DNA of 64,000 nt from Chlorops oryzae (GCA_020466095.1 CM035806.1:135196981-135260980), one strand, 5' to 3'; positions 1 to 12,700 are shown, counted from the stretch's first letter. The notes: a model not told the origin generated them from the sequence alone. A program made the numbers and translations.

Positions 1-2024
1 GGGATGGCAAAATTTTAAGCAACGGATCTCTTCCAAAACAGCTGAACTTCATAAATTGTTAGTTACAATCGACTTTGAGTCCGGGGTATGAGCTAGGAGT
101 TTTGAAGAAAACATTTACTCTCTGGCCATTTATGGTGACACAGAGGGACGCTTGAAGGCCTTTAGTCCTGACTTCTCGACTCGACGGGGATTTTTCGGAT
201 AAAAGTGTTAGACATTCGGAACAATACGAGTATTTTGGGCAGGTCTAGGCGTACATCGCCTACAAGAAGAGCAACTGTTGTGGAACTGGGCGGGTACATT
301 TAAGCAATTCCATTAAGTCCGATCTTCATCCGTATACTAAGGCTCCAATAACACTAGCTTACAGCATTTTTTCCCGCGATATCTTAATGCTCTTTTCTTG
401 TGGACTTTAAACCTTTTCACAAAAATACGTGGCATACTTTACGGCTTAAATTTGTAATTTTCATTCCTTACACATTGCCTTATAAAAATATTAATTTGTT
501 ATTTATGCATAGATTTTGAGAGCTAATATCTCATTTTGTTCGTTAGAGAGCGTTCAAGTATAACGTAACGCAATTTTTGAAGATTTTTATGTAAGTTAAA
601 GAGGTTGGTTTTTTGATTTTGTGGATAATACATTTCCTTAAGAAGCTACTTAAAAATCTACAAAGTCTACATGTACATATATATATGAATGTATAAATAT
701 ATATTAGAAAATAGTTGCATACGTTTTCCATAGTTTTATAATTTGTTTATTTTTATTTAAAGTTTAAAGACTAGAAAATCTCGTCAGATTTGCTTTTTAA
801 CAAATAAATTCTAATATTTTTTTGGTATTCTCTTGTTGGATTCCGTTTCACAATTGCCAGCTTTTTTTTTAAATTATTTTAATTTAATTTAATTTAATTT
901 GAAAAATATTTTTATCGCTTAGCTTTTATTTTTGTATAGCGTTTTTTTTTTTGTGTTCGTTACGGGATCTGTTAAAAGTGACCACATTGGAATCGCTAAA
1001 TAAAAAAACTCTACTAAAAAGCAAAGAATCTCCTCAAAAATGCAGGTGGCGTGTCCTCTAATCTACGAGAAGTGTAAAAAAGAGTGTAAAATACAATAAA
1101 TATGTCTATTACGAACAAAAAAAATAAAATAATGTAAAATAAAAAAATACTGTTGAGATTCAAAATATGTTTTCTCTTCGCTTACAGTGCTTAAAACTTA
1201 TTTAAGAATAATAAACATTTAGTACACACAAAGTACTTTACCTAATTGAATGTTTCATGGAAATAAAGAATTCCTTGAGAATTGAGTGCGATCTACATAC
1301 GTTCGAATTGTTACATCCAAGTTGAATATAAAACAAGTGTATTCAAGGGTGTTTTGGCACAAAAAATCGCCAGGTTTTTTCTTGTTCAGATTAGGACAGC
1401 TCTCTTTTTGATCTCCACTTAAACTCCTATTTAATTAAACATAGCTGTATATTACCTCTAACTTAAAACGTTTCGAAGCGCACTGTGGCCACACGGCCTT
1501 CAATATCCCAGAAGGGAATAGATTCGTGCACGATAATTCATATACAATGAAGGTAATATTTAACTTTACTTCTCTTTTCTCCGTCACAGATCAGACGATG
1601 ACCCGAGTTCCCAAATTGAAAGGAAATTTTTAAGAGTAAAGCAAAGATAGTAAGATTAAAAGGAGAGTAGTATGAAAGAGCCCAGTTGCGAGTTTTATGC
1701 TCTCCGAATTGATAATTTGAACATTCCTTAGCGAGGGGATATCATAGACTTTTCCCATCACTTTTACACATCTACATTGTTCGAGCATGGCCGCTTTGGG
1801 TAGGCATTCCCTATACCTCTCATGAGCAGGCAGAAAGTGAGGTGTTAAAAAAAGTTTTGGTTTTCCGTTTCGGTTTTGCGTTTTGGTTTTGCTTTTGCTT
1901 TTAAATTTTGGTTCAATCCTGAAAATATGCTACTTTTTAATAAAAAAACAAACACTTTTCTTTGAACACATCGTCTATTCCCTGCTCAATGACTGCAACG
2001 AGAACTAATGCCTATTGACAGTAT
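1..2024. other. AT-rich intergenic stretch, no gene seen
   Basis: I see no plausible coding exon here. The stretch has poly-A/poly-T runs, a short (TTTAA)n run near 870-900 and T-rich simple sequence near 1855-1910. Open frames are short and of biased composition. Confidence 0.6.
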
Positions 2025-2231
2025 GGGTTGTCACAGAATCCGATAGCTGTCGGAATCGAAATTTTATACAGAATTTACAAATTTTGTCGTTTTTGGTTTT
2101 GAATCGGAACCATTATCGGTTCTTAGTTGCACAGAACCCTATTTCATCCGGCTGTCTATCAGATATAAATATATGAAAATTCAGTCGACTAAAATTCGAA
2201 TTCCGACAGCTATCGGATTCTATGGCAACCC
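2025..2231. mobile_element. MITE with ~35-bp inverted repeats
   Basis: The ends form inverted repeats: GGGTTGTCACAGAATCCGAT on the left pairs with the complement of the right end, which runs ATCGGATTCTATGGCAACCC. The symmetry continues inward through the GCTGTCGGAAT motif. No coding capacity. The superfamily and the target duplication are not clear. Confidence 0.7.
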
Positions 2232-2309
2232 GGAGTGCTTGGGATAGTTCAAGTTATGCATCGCTTAGTAGAGGACTTCCCCTTATTTGCAACTGGGGAG
2301 GTAGAAGAA

Positions 2310-2540
2310 AGAAAAATAGAGAGAGAGAGAGAGTGAAAGTGAGAGAGTCAGAGTGAGAGAGAGACAGAGTGAGAGTGAGAGAGAAAGAGAGAGAGAGAGA
2401 GAGAGTGAGAGAGAGAGAGAGAGTTTAGAGACATTTAGCAAAGAGTATAAAATTAGTAAAGAGTTTGCAATTCGCCCACTTCGGCGAAATCGCAGAGAGA
2501 AAGAGAGAGAGAGGAAGTGTAGAGAGAGAGAGAGAGAGAA

Positions 2541-2571
<31 letters not shown>

Positions 2572-2574
2572 AAA

Positions 2575-2615
<41 letters not shown>

Positions 2616-2660
2616 TAGAGAGAGAGATAGAGAGATAGAGAGAGAAAGAGAGAGAGAACA
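2310..2660. repeat. (GA)n microsatellite tract
   Basis: Long runs of GAGAGA are broken by a non-repetitive core at about 2427-2490. Open frames over it (Arg/Glu or Ser/Leu repeats) are composition artefacts. Tracts like this near developmental genes can bind GAGA factor in flies, but nothing here shows that they do. Confidence 0.9.
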
Positions 2661-2661
2661 A

Positions 2662-4113
2662 AAAAGAATGAAAATAGTGCTAGATTATAAGATGGTCCCA
2701 AATGACAATTAAAGCAGAGGGTGCCTCTAACTCACCAACTCTTCTACATACAAATATATCTGGTTATCATCGAAATATAATTTCATTTAATACGGATTAC
2801 ATTACACGACGACAATGACATTGATTCGCCCGTCGGAATATTTCTTGCTGGGATAAATATTTGCGCGTCAGTTTGCCAAAAACCTGATTTAAAAACCATG
2901 GTGATAGTTAGGACACAGATCATCTTGAGACAATTTTTGGCTCGTTTTCTTATCAAACGAAAAAGATTAAAATATTTAAAAAGAAAGAAATTTCTTAAAT
3001 TTAAATCTTAGCTCATGCTTAGCCCATTCTTGGGACCTAAATGTAGTTGAAGGGCTTTATTGGTCATTATAAAGGATGAAAACTGCATGTCGTATTTGCT
3101 CATAATTATAGATTAGCTGACGCGAATAATGCAACTATTTAATTGAAGAGCTATCACATTTCTTAAAATTGTGCGTCATCATTTCATTAACTTAAGAACT
3201 AAGAACTTTAAATATTCATTCATGTTAATATGTGGACTATAGTTTGTTCGATATATCGATACCGAACGTTATAGCAGTTATAGAAACATCAAATGCTTGT
3301 CAAGCATGTGAGAGTGCGTAAGTACTCTCTAGTAGTGAAGAGGTCAACTCGAGTACTCGAAATAATGCTAACCGAAATATAGGGTATTTTATATAAGAGA
3401 ATTGATTATGTAGATCTTGAGTAACAATAAGTGGTCTAGAAAAAGGGTTTAGTTAAAAATTTAGACCAACTGGTAAACTTTGACTACTGGACGTCTAGTC
3501 GTGCGAGTGGTTATTTTTCAATGAGAAAAATATAGTTTGGGGCATTGGGTTGAGAAATTAAAAGGGAGAGAAGTTCTGGTTATTTTTGTGAGCTGTCGGG
3601 GAGTAGTTGGAGATTCGTTGTAATTGCTGCAAGGTACTAATAAGTAGTAACACTCTCACATACCGGACAATGATGTGTCAGTACTCTGCATAAGACTACA
3701 GGGTAATACGGGGTATTCTTCTTATTTTAATTATATCTGATATAATTAATAAAATAAATAGAATATGTCTAGCATACCTAATGTGACCAACCGTACTGTT
3801 TTTGAGACTACAATACTGTTTTTGAGAGCACAGTACTACGTAAGTACTTCGCAGTACACTGAATGCACATCTTTGTACTGTTTGTACTGGTTTTTAACTG
3901 TTAAATTGAATTAATGAAAAATAAACCATGTATAGTACTGATTTGTAATTATTTGTAGTATAAATTTTTAGCAAATGTTCGAAAATGTAGGTCACATTAA
4001 GCATACCTGATTAACAGAGAATGCAGGAGAGTGTGAGACATACAATATAAAGATATAGAGATCTTTAGTGATGCTATGTGTACACATAAATAGGTACTGG
4101 CACAGGTACCTTC
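2662..4113. other. Region 3' of the scratch-like gene, probably including its 3' UTR
   Basis: No coding exon recognised. An AATAAA signal on the minus strand (TTTATT at 3056-3061) is one candidate polyadenylation site for the gene ending at 4114. The section from 3770 to 4010 repeats GTACTG-type motifs, and GGTCACATTA is present in both orientations, so it may be a decayed inverted-repeat element. Confidence 0.4.
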
Positions 4114-7100
4114 TTAAGCAACTATTGCATACTTTCCAGTTAATTCGAAGGGACTTGTTTTCGTGGAGTGTGAAAATGTATTCTTTGGTGAGAAATCGAC
4201 TGGCTCCTCCTGGGTGTGTTCGCGCATCGGAGCATGTTGTGTTGTCTCCGGCCCGTTGCTGCTGCTGCTCTGTCGTTCATAATACTGCTGGAGCACAGGT
4301 GTCGCGGCTCCGGCTAAAGTTTTCGACGACATGCTTTCGTGGTATTCGACATCTTCGAGCGTATTTAAATTGGGTTGAATGACGCTGATCCGTTTGAACC
4401 GTTCATATTCTTCTTGGGACATTGTGTTCGTAAGCATTGTATAGGATTTTTCCGTATGGGATGCCGAAACTGTTATATCCGGAATTGATTGCGATAGCGC
4501 TGCGGCCATGGTTATGAACTGTAGATTCCGCGTCACGATATCTGCATCAAGCTGGCTAGTAAGTTGTTGGGTTGGTAGCTGCGGTGGTGGTGGCAGCGGC
4601 GGTGGTGGAGGTGGTTGTGCCAGTGCTAGTGCTGGTGTCGGTGCCGGTGTCGGTGCCGGCGCCGGCGCCGGAAGCTGAAGAGGAAGCGAAGATGGTGGAT
4701 GTTGTAGTTGCGATGGCGGCGATGGAGGCGATCTTGGATCTTGGCAGCAATTACCGACAGAATAGATCAATGCTGCTGCCTGATGTCGGCGATCTTTTTC
4801 CTTCTGCAGTAGCTTCGAGGCCAGTGTTGATTTCGCGGAATCAGCCATGGCCAGTGAATTTCCGTTCCCATTTCCGTTTGCATGACCGTTTGCGGCGTTT
4901 ATCGGTGATGTGTAAGACGATGCGGATATCTCGGATGTTCCGGATGGTGAATATAAATGACTTTTGGCTGTGATTGTTGGTGTTGCTGCTGTTGTTGTTG
5001 TTGTTGTTGCCTTTGCGGTTATTGTGCGCATAATATTTGGACGAGTTTCTCGAGTATTTTTCATGCAGGACGACTCTTCGTGCTTGTAGAGATACGATTT
5101 AAGAGCGAAAGCTTTGCCGCATCGTCCGCATGTATGCGGCTTAACATTCGAATGCGTCTGAATGTGGGCGCGCAGATTTGATTTGTCCGCGAAGGCTTTG
5201 TCACAGACGCTGCACTTGAATGGCTTTTCGCCTGCGAGGCGAAGGAAAGAAAAAACAAGCATCGATTATTTTGTGATCATTTAGATCCGATTGCACTGTG
5301 CTACAAAATTTTTGAGTCCATTGCATGTGAATGATATTTTGACTGCCGTTCCTAAAAGCATTTTCATCAATTTTAAATCGACATAGGCCTGATTGAAGAT
5401 TGACTGATAGAGTGATTGAAGAGTTGCCCACATTTATCGGCGAGGAGACGACGGTGAAGGTACTCGATTTCACTTCCTGTCGCCTTCTTGCCGACAAATG
5501 TGCGCAACATTTGGAGAGGATGTTTATGGATACATATACGAAGTATACTTGCCAACTTTCGTTCAAGTCCCATTTGAATTTCAGGCGTAGAAGATCATTT
5601 TCGAATAACACTCATCTGCCACGCCCAATTTTTCAATTTTTGGAAATTAAGTAATTTAATTGCCTTTGAATATGTTCAAATGTCAAATCAAATTTCATGA
5701 AAATATCTCAAATATATGGATGAATGTTTTAAATGAGCTTTTGTGATTTTCACAACAGACCCCAGTACTGCAGGTACCCCTAAAATTGGACGCATACCAA
5801 ATTTTGTCAAGATAGTTGAACTCCTTCGATAAGAAAACTGTATTCAGACAGACGGATAGACAGACGGACAGGCAGACGTACGGATATATTTTGTATGGTC
5901 TATCTCCACTGGTTCTGGATGTTACACACAACCACACGAACGCAATAAACCCTCGACATAATAATTGGATGGGTGCCTGGTCAGGTATAGCGGTTGTAAA
6001 TGGGTCTTAAATTCACCTCTGATACTTTCAGGAACTTCTGTTACAATTTTGTTCACATTTTAAGTGTTTTACTGTGTACTAGTTGTCCATGGTAAAATTG
6101 TTCGTACCTGTATGCGTTCGGATATGACCCTGTAGAAGCCACGGACGTGAGAAACATTTTCCGCAGAACTGGCATTCGCAGCCCTGATTATGAGTGCGGA
6201 CGTGCATAGAAAATGCTGGCATCGAAACGTACACCTTTTCACAGTACGGACAACGCCGTGCCTTTTTATCCATAATCGATCTGAAATTGAAATGTGAATT
6301 GAAACGAATGAGAAATGTGGGCGAGTTGATTCAAAAGATTATGATATTTCGAATGGGGTCTGTGGCGAGTGATGATTGGCCGACTCACCTATGCGTCTGT
6401 CGATGCCTAGCCAGATTCGATGAGGTTGAATATTTTTTCCCGCATTCCGGACATATATGATCGTCGTCGATCAGGCTGTTGCTGTTGTCACACATATTGA
6501 CTGGAGTCATCATTGCAATGATGTTGGCGCATGCTTGCTGTTCGTCGCCGCTGCAACTGGGTAAACTGCTGCACGAGTGTTCGTCGTATCGAGGCGAATT
6601 ATCCGATATCGTTGAACGCCGGAATTTCCGGCGATCGAAAACTTTGTGACTGTAATAATTGCAATCATCATCGGACGATGACGACGCGGACGACGTCGAA
6701 GACGACGACGACGACGATGGGCCCATCCGGATTGTTTCGCAATGGAATTTATCATCGTTCTTTACGATTGACGATTTTTTTCCGCATGTTCCCAAATGAT
6801 GTTGAAGCTGCAGCTGCTGGCCATAGACGTCGACTGCGACCTCGTCTTGGTGGCCATTGATTGTCATCTCAATATCGATGATGGGACGTTTGACTATGTG
6901 GGCGGCGTATAGGATTTTGTCATTGCAATTGTTTGGCTGAGGCGGATTTGTGTGAATCCTCTGCATCGGACCGAAAGGTTCGTGTTTTATTGCTACTCGA
7001 CATTCATAGTCGTCGTCGTCGTCGTCATCGTCGTCATGGTCATGGTCGTGGTCGTGGTCGTCATGGATATATGTAGATTTTTCATTGGCACTTGAGAGTT

Positions 7101-7263
7101 CTCTGCCATTGGTCAATTCGAGGCATTTATTGTTCTTGATATAGTCCTTGATTTCCGTTACGTTTGTCGTGCTAAGGCGTCCAGCGGCCAATGTTACCTC
7201 GGCCAACTGTGTAAGATTATACAATTCCTCCGGAATAACGCTGCTGGCTTGTTCTTTGGTCAT
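4114..7263 (-). CDS. scrt: Scratch-family C2H2 zinc-finger transcription factor (Snail superfamily)
   Basis: Three exons read on the minus strand: 7263-6389, 6280-6108 and 5231-4114 (stop 4116-4114). Introns are GT-AG (GTGAGT donor at 6388, TTTCAG acceptor before 6280; GTACGA donor at 6107, CGCAG acceptor before 5231), phases 2 and 1, so the join is in frame: 721 residues. Fingers lie at about 271-291, 302-322, 328-348, 356-376 and 384-405, the last being C2HC. The run of fingers, including the SMPAFSMH and RPWLLQGH signatures, is the Scratch pattern; such proteins bind E-box DNA in the nucleus and repress genes in neurons. Residues 67-85 are a His/Asp tract; the C-terminal half has Thr-, Pro/Ala- and Pro-rich stretches; PVDFSPK at about 693 resembles a CtBP-binding site. 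The ATG at 7263 has a good fly context (CCAACAATG). An N-terminal SNAG motif is absent, so an upstream exon may exist. Which of the fly paralogues (scrt, CG12605, Kah) it matches is undecided. Confidence 0.9.
5232..6107 (-). other. Second intron of the scratch-like gene, containing a repeat fragment
   Basis: Bounded by GTACGA (donor, 6107) and CGCAG (acceptor, ending at 5232). It splits the gene between fingers 3 and 4, inside the HTGEKP linker. About 5640-5990 of it is a DINE-like repeat fragment containing a GACAGACGGA microsatellite, related to the copy at 10575-11190. Confidence 0.85.
5640..5990. mobile_element. DINE-1/mini-me-like fragment inside the scratch intron
   Basis: Shares long stretches with 10810-11170: CCCAGTACT..GGTACCCCTAAAA, GCATACCAAATTTTGTCAAG, TTCGATAAGAAAACTGTAT, then a (GACA/GACG)n tract and the phrase ACACAACCACACGAACGCAA. 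It is a 5'-truncated copy. Confidence 0.75.
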
Positions 7264-7390
7264 TGTTGGTGTCGAAGAGACAAAAACAAACAAGAAACAA
7301 TAAAATGCGATGGTAGCAGCTGTAAAGAGAGATGAGGAGAAGTCACGAATAATATTTATAAATCAATCATGAGAGCAGATTTTCTTCGTA

Positions 7391-7562
7391 CAGTAGAGTA
7401 CGGATAAATGCAACACGTTTTTTGCTCGAATTCTTGTGCACTTATGCGATCTTTGCATTAATCCGTGCATATTTTCATGAGGACTCAAAAAAAGGCATCA
7501 AAGCACCTTGCATTTATGGAGTTTTTGCATTTATTCGTGTTGCATTTATCCGTAGTTCACTG
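7391..7562. mobile_element. pogo/Tigger-like MITE, copy 1 (172 bp)
   Basis: Flanked by TA on both sides. The ends are CAGTAGAGTACGGATAAATG and the complement of CATTTATCCGTAGTTCACTG. A same-length copy is at 44827-44998 and a longer diverged one at 59032-59228. CAGT termini plus a TA duplication suggest the pogo branch of Tc1/mariner. It lies about 130 bp 5' of the scratch-like start codon. Confidence 0.85.
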
Positions 7563-7564
7563 TA

Positions 7565-8378
7565 TAAACATTGTTAAGGTGACCAGACGACAAATAAAAT
7601 TCAGACTTATTACTACAGTGGCGCGCAAAAGTAAGTAATCTTCACCGATTTTTTCCCACTATTTTTATTCCCTCTAAATATGAAAGCAGAATTTAAAAAT
7701 CTTTCTAGAAGGGTTTTTTGATTTGATTTCGAAAAAAAAAGGATTTTTTAAAGGGGGTTTTGCAGCTACACAGCAGTTATTTGTAAACCAATAGTAAGAC
7801 AACGATTAATCTTAAGGCTTACTGTATATGAGCTCCAGAATCCATTATTTTTAAAACGGCGATGCCCAAGTGAATGAATGAATCATAAATATGGGCATTC
7901 CCAGTTGAAAGAAAATTAATCGAAAAAGCTTGCATTACCATTTGCATTCTCAAGTAATGCTTTGTAATTGCTTTGGTAATACATTACCTGAATAACTGCT
8001 GGGGAGTTCGGCTAGTTGGATACAAAAAGTATGCAATGATATTTTTTGAACAACTTCTGATTACAGCAATGCAGGCGCGTATGAGGGAAATTTTTTCAGG
8101 AAGGGTTTAATATTTATATCGTTAGGGAAGTGGGCTTAAATCACCCCCTGCGTATACCCCTGCAGCGATGTATATATATATATATATCTTCAATTCAAAA
8201 GCTGGTAATTATCTCCTATTCCATTAAGCATTTGAATTGTGTAAAATAGCGTTGCCCAGGCCCGTTCAGAGAAATAGCTTCTGCGCGAGCTGCAAAAACT
8301 CAAAATAATATGGTCCCTTCTACAAGAAATCCCCTTGACAATTGATAATTTGAACTTAGCTGTGGTATTCTTTATAAC
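7565..8378. other. Intergenic, no gene; partial MITE
   Basis: About 7885-8002 matches part of the CCCAGCAG element found whole at 33999-34362 (alternating CATTACC/TAATGC motifs ending in CTGCTGGG). Otherwise AT-rich, with a short (TA)n run at about 8168-8186. No exon recognised. Confidence 0.5.
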
Positions 8379-8768
8379 ACAGTGCGACACGGTTTTTGTA
8401 AACAACAATTTTACGACTGTTTTTGAGAGTGCTCGGTGAGGAATTTTAGGTTAGGAATTTTTTGCAATTGGCACCTACTAGATGGAGTTTTTTCGGGTCG
8501 GTTTGCACTAAAACTATTTAAAATGAGTTCAAAGCTATAAATTGTGATTGATAAGAAAAAAAAAATATTGAATAGATTACGAGATATAGCCATAAGAAAG
8601 TGAGTAATTTAATTCTCGGCCCCACTTTTTGAAGTCTGATTTAAAAAAAAAAATAGAGGTGACTTGACAAAACTGAGTATGAGGCGTTGTTATACTCACC
8701 AAGCACTTTCAAAAACAGTCGTAAAATTTTTGTTTACAAAACATGACCTCTAAAATGTCGCACAGTGT
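8379..8768. mobile_element. Inverted-repeat element (MITE)
   Basis: Outer ends carry CAGTGCGACA / TGTCGCACTG-type inverted sequence. Just inside, ATTTTACGACTGTTTTTGA (8409) is matched by its complement TCAAAAACAGTCGTAAAAT (8708). No protein-coding capacity. No clean target duplication was identified. Confidence 0.65.
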
Positions 8769-10107
8769 TGTTCAAAAGTATGGAAATAGAACAATATCCC
8801 CGGAACCTGCTGGCTCCTTTAGGGAGTCCCAAACCAGGGGCGATGAACTCTTTTCACTTCCTCTCTAGCAATGTGGTTTTCCCAATTGAGTGTTTGAGAA
8901 AATTTCAAGAATTCTTTTCATCCTATCTTCAAATTTATTTCTTCATGCTTTTTTGGTTTTTGTTTTTTTTCCTAACCCGCGAATTAGTTCAAACCAATAG
9001 AAAAGAGAAAATATGAAAAAATAACAAGCTTCGCCACTTGCCAAATAAATTAAATGACAATTTTTCCCAAAGTGCTATGCTAACGCTGAAATTCTCGAAA
9101 TTCTGTTGGGAAATTTGTTTACCACTTAATTTATAATTACTCGCCCCGGCCCCTCTGGGCACACGATATCCTCATCTCTCGCGCAAATCGATATTGATCG
9201 GCGAGCGTTGCCGAGTAAATTTCAATTTTGGCACACAATCCGCCATCGGGCGAGCAGCACTTTCGCCGCCCGCCGCCCACCTTTCAATGGATGACGGCGC
9301 AAATATTTACGGAATTTCTGAAAAGGAAAATTCAAGAAAAACTCGGCCGTACGATATGACGCTGTGGGGAAAAAAGGTGAAACAACCTGCTAAATTCAAA
9401 AATGTGCGTCACTTCGGTGTTTTGCTTTTTTCAAAAAAAAAATAAAAATAAAAAAAAATAAAAACATTGTTTTTGCTTTTGATTTTCCTCAAAAGATTTG
9501 CTCTTTGCTGCCGATTTCAATTGAAGTCATAAAATTTAATAACGAAATGGGGCCAATTCGAGCCGAGCATTGCGGGATTGTTCGCTTAAACGGGGGCAAA
9601 TAAACAAATCCTTGCGGTTTGCCGCACACTTGAGAGCTTAGAATCTCATTATTTTCCAATGAGCTATCGGCGTTCGCGTTCTCATCATAGCCCATCATAG
9701 CCCTATTACATTTCCTAGTGAGACGCCATTAGAATTGAATGATGATGAATTTAACACGAGCTTCTTAAGTTCAAAAATAATTAGGATGGACAATCGGACC
9801 CTTTCTGCCTTTCAGACAATGCCATGACATTGAATTTGAATCGAAAAAAAAACGAAAAAATATTTTCAAATTAAACCTTTAATTTTTTGTTATGATTACA
9901 TAAATTAATGAGCTTTTGGACGGTTTGCTCTTTGAAGGTGAAATTTGTTAGCGAAAATAGAACCTGGGACACTTTCTATTGAGTTATGCTGGTACGCAGG
10001 CGAATCATTTGTAGAACGAAAAATAAATGTCTTCTTTCGCGCAATAGTGCGGCTTCAAAGAACCGCTTGAGGGGTTATTCTGATGTGAACACTCTTGAAA
10101 AATCTAT
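8769..10107. other. Intergenic, no gene seen
   Basis: A slightly GC-richer block at about 9140-9380 has no conserved protein in any frame. The rest is AT-rich with poly-A runs (9430-9465). Confidence 0.5.
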
Positions 10108-10349
10108 CGGGATTGTGAATGTTTTCCCTTTTCCCGGGCATATTGATTTCCACTCCTAAATTGATGTGATTTATTTCCCTTTACCAAGATAAATGGATAA
10201 TTTAAATTACCTCAAAATTACGCTTCTGAAATCAATTTTCTGAATTGAGTAATTAAAATTTCCCCTCAATCTTGGTAGAGGGAAATTACACACATCAATT
10301 TGCGAGTGGAATTCATTTCCTCGAGAAAGGGACAACAATCACATACGCG
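10108..10349. mobile_element. CGGG-ended MITE, copy 1
   Basis: Begins CGGGATTGTGAATG and ends CAATCACATACGCG. Sub-terminal TTTCCCTTTTCCCGGG is mirrored by CTCGAGAAAGGGA. It shares its architecture (paired fragments TGATGTGATTT and AAATTACACACATCA) with the better-preserved copy at 12701-12925. Confidence 0.7.
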
Positions 10350-10574
10350 GACATTTTTTTTTCTTTCTTTATCTAACCGAGTTCTTCTGCTCTTGAAACT
10401 TTAAATGCGTTTTTCTCTAAACGTCATTTTTTGGCACGGGTGATCCTACATCCTACAGACTAAACTAACGAACCCATTGCTTTGAAACTTCAATATATTC
10501 TTCCTAATATATATTTTCTTAATAGTTCTCGCTGGCACAAGAACTGATTTTTTCCAAAAAATTGTTTTTTACGA

Positions 10575-11190
10575 TTTAAAAAAGCCGAGCCTAACAATAA
10601 AATACCTGACACAGGCACACATTTTTCAATAATTTTTCAAACGCACCCAAAATACAGGACCACTAAGAAAGAATATTGTAGAGGTTTTTAAGGCCATAAG
10701 GGGCCCTATATTACGAATTTTGTACAAAATCCCTATAAAAACCACCCTTTTGCCACGCCCACTTTTCCCAATTTTTTGGACTTCTCCTCGGAGGCTTAAA
10801 TATACGCTCAAATTCTAAATTTCATTGAAATATTTCGAAAAAGTACGATTTTGGGTCAGTTTTGGGATTTTCATCACAGACCCTAGTACTCGAGGTACCC
10901 CTAAAAATGGTCCGATCGTGTCCATTCTCGAACTTATTTTTACTCATGTCCCCGTGAGCACGCATACCAAATTTTGTCAAGATAGATTAACTCGTTCGAT
11001 AAGAAAACTGTATAGAGACAAATAGACAGACAGGCAGACGGAAAGACGGACAGACAGACAGAGGGACAGAAGCTCCTGGCGACGCTGATCATTTCTATAC
11101 ACATTTTGTATAGCCTTACTCGACTGGTTTTTGGTGTTACGCACAACCACACAAACGCAATATACACTCGGTATAAAAATGACGACACTT
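10575..11190. mobile_element. DINE-1/mini-me-like element with GACA microsatellite
   Basis: Starts near GAGCCTAACAATAAAATACC and ends near CACTCGGTATAAAAATG. It contains a conserved body, then AAGAAAACTGTAT, a (GACA/GACG)n tract at about 11009-11070, a short conserved core and the ACAACCACACAAACGCAATA tail. Partial relatives occur at 5640-5990, 15268-15490 and about 59350-59600. The layout of conserved core plus GTCY-type microsatellite is that of dipteran mini-me/DINE-1 repeats, which are non-autonomous Helentron derivatives. Confidence 0.75.
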
Positions 11191-11496
11191 TTTTTATGCA
11201 GTCTGCCAGTATTTTTTTCTCTTTATAAAATTTAATAATTCTGGTACGGACGATAACGACAGACGAACTGAACAGTAATCCATTCGATTGTGTGCATTCT
11301 TTGACTAAAAAAATATATTCAGAGTGTTCCAAACTCAATAGATCAAAATCAAGGAGGTGATAGAGATGGCTGGTCTAGACGGACCAAAAATCGTATGGGA
11401 GGGGGATCCATCTTGGAATCCAAAGAAGCTAGAGGCGCGCAAAGAATTTATCTAAGAAATTGGTGAGCCTACTTTTAGGCGGATATGTAAAACTAA

Positions 11497-11971
11497 GGGC
11501 CAATATTACCAAGCATATTTAAAATTTTTTTAAAATAAAAATCCGCTTTTGGTTTTTACCATTCCAATTTTAAAAAATATTTTAAATCACCTCGGCACTG
11601 CGTTTAAATATGACATCAAATTTGAGCTCGATTTTCAAAAACCAGCTGTTTGGAAAAATTCAAAGAAAGAAGTTTCCAAACAAATGCAGTTTTGGAAATA
11701 ACACAATACGATAGGCAGGACTAAAAGCTTTGGAGTCACAGAGCAGAGCAATTTGGAGCACGAAACAATCGTGAGAATGGCTCTTTATAGACTCCGTTTT
11801 TAAAAATAACGATCTAATCAGCTGTCAACTGTACTCACAGCCCTGGAAGTAGACGATGCTGCCGTAAATTTCAATGCTTAAAAAAATACGATATTGAAAA
11901 TGAAATTTATTTTTAAAAAATTTTAATTTTAATTTTAAAAATTTTTTAAATATGCTTGGTAATATTGGCCC
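11497..11971. mobile_element. PIF/Harbinger-type MITE (475 bp, TAA duplication)
   Basis: The ends are perfect inverted repeats: GGGCCAATATTACCAAGCAT on the left, its complement on the right ending AATATTGGCCC, extending about 50 bp inward. The direct flanks are TAA (11494-11496 and 11972-11974), the 3-bp TWA duplication typical of PIF/Harbinger. No coding capacity. Confidence 0.85.
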
Positions 11972-11974
11972 TAA

Positions 11975-12700
11975 AAACACTATTCCAAAAAGTTTTTTAA
12001 AAGGGAAATTTTGAAGGCTTTATTAATAACAAAGTATATTCAAATGAATGAATGTGCTGATGAAATTTACGCCATCGAAGCGTTAATCGCTCGGCCCAGA
12101 GATTTATCGCATTATACATATAGGCAATAAATGGTTACGCGAAAAATGCAAATGAAAATTAAAGAATAATTAAGAAAAATAGAATTTTTTTCTCTAAATT
12201 AAGAATACCAAAAATCGCGTGTACCTGTTCGAATGCAAATGATCCGCCAGACACCGGCCTCAACAAAGCACACAGCTGACATGTGGGAAATTCTGTTTTT
12301 TCCGATTTCAATTGGTTTCTGTTTCTAAATTTAGTTTTCCAAGTCTCTTGTCTTCTTTGTTTTTGTTTTTGCTTTTGGGTTTTTCTTTTTTATTTTGTAT
12401 TATTTCGTTGAATTTTGAAATGTCATGTTTTGAACTTGCAATTTTTCTTAGACATCCCAATCATTAATAACATAAGTTTTCAGAAATTATTTGTTCAGCT
12501 TTTCGAATTTTCCACGAAAACTGCTGACTCAAATTAGGATCTCGAAATCGTGTCATTAATAGTAATCTATATTAGCACGAGTTTAGAAATATTTCAGGAC
12601 ATCTCAATGTGCTTTTCCCATGGACGTTGGCCTTCTTAAGACGAAAACAATATTTGTTTTCAAACATCTTTGTCGAAGGGTTTTTTTTTTTTTTTTTTAT
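11975..12700. other. Intergenic, no gene seen
   Basis: AT-rich with poly-T runs (12680-12698). No exon, RNA gene or complete repeat recognised. Confidence 0.5.

Noticed and set aside
2353..2701. Open frames rich in Arg/Glu or Ser/Leu
   Set aside because: Products of the (GA)n tract on both strands; no other evidence of coding.
4068..5258. Plus-strand and alternate-frame ORFs over the zinc-finger gene
   Set aside because: They are shadows of the minus-strand gene, lacking domains, starts or splice sites of their own.
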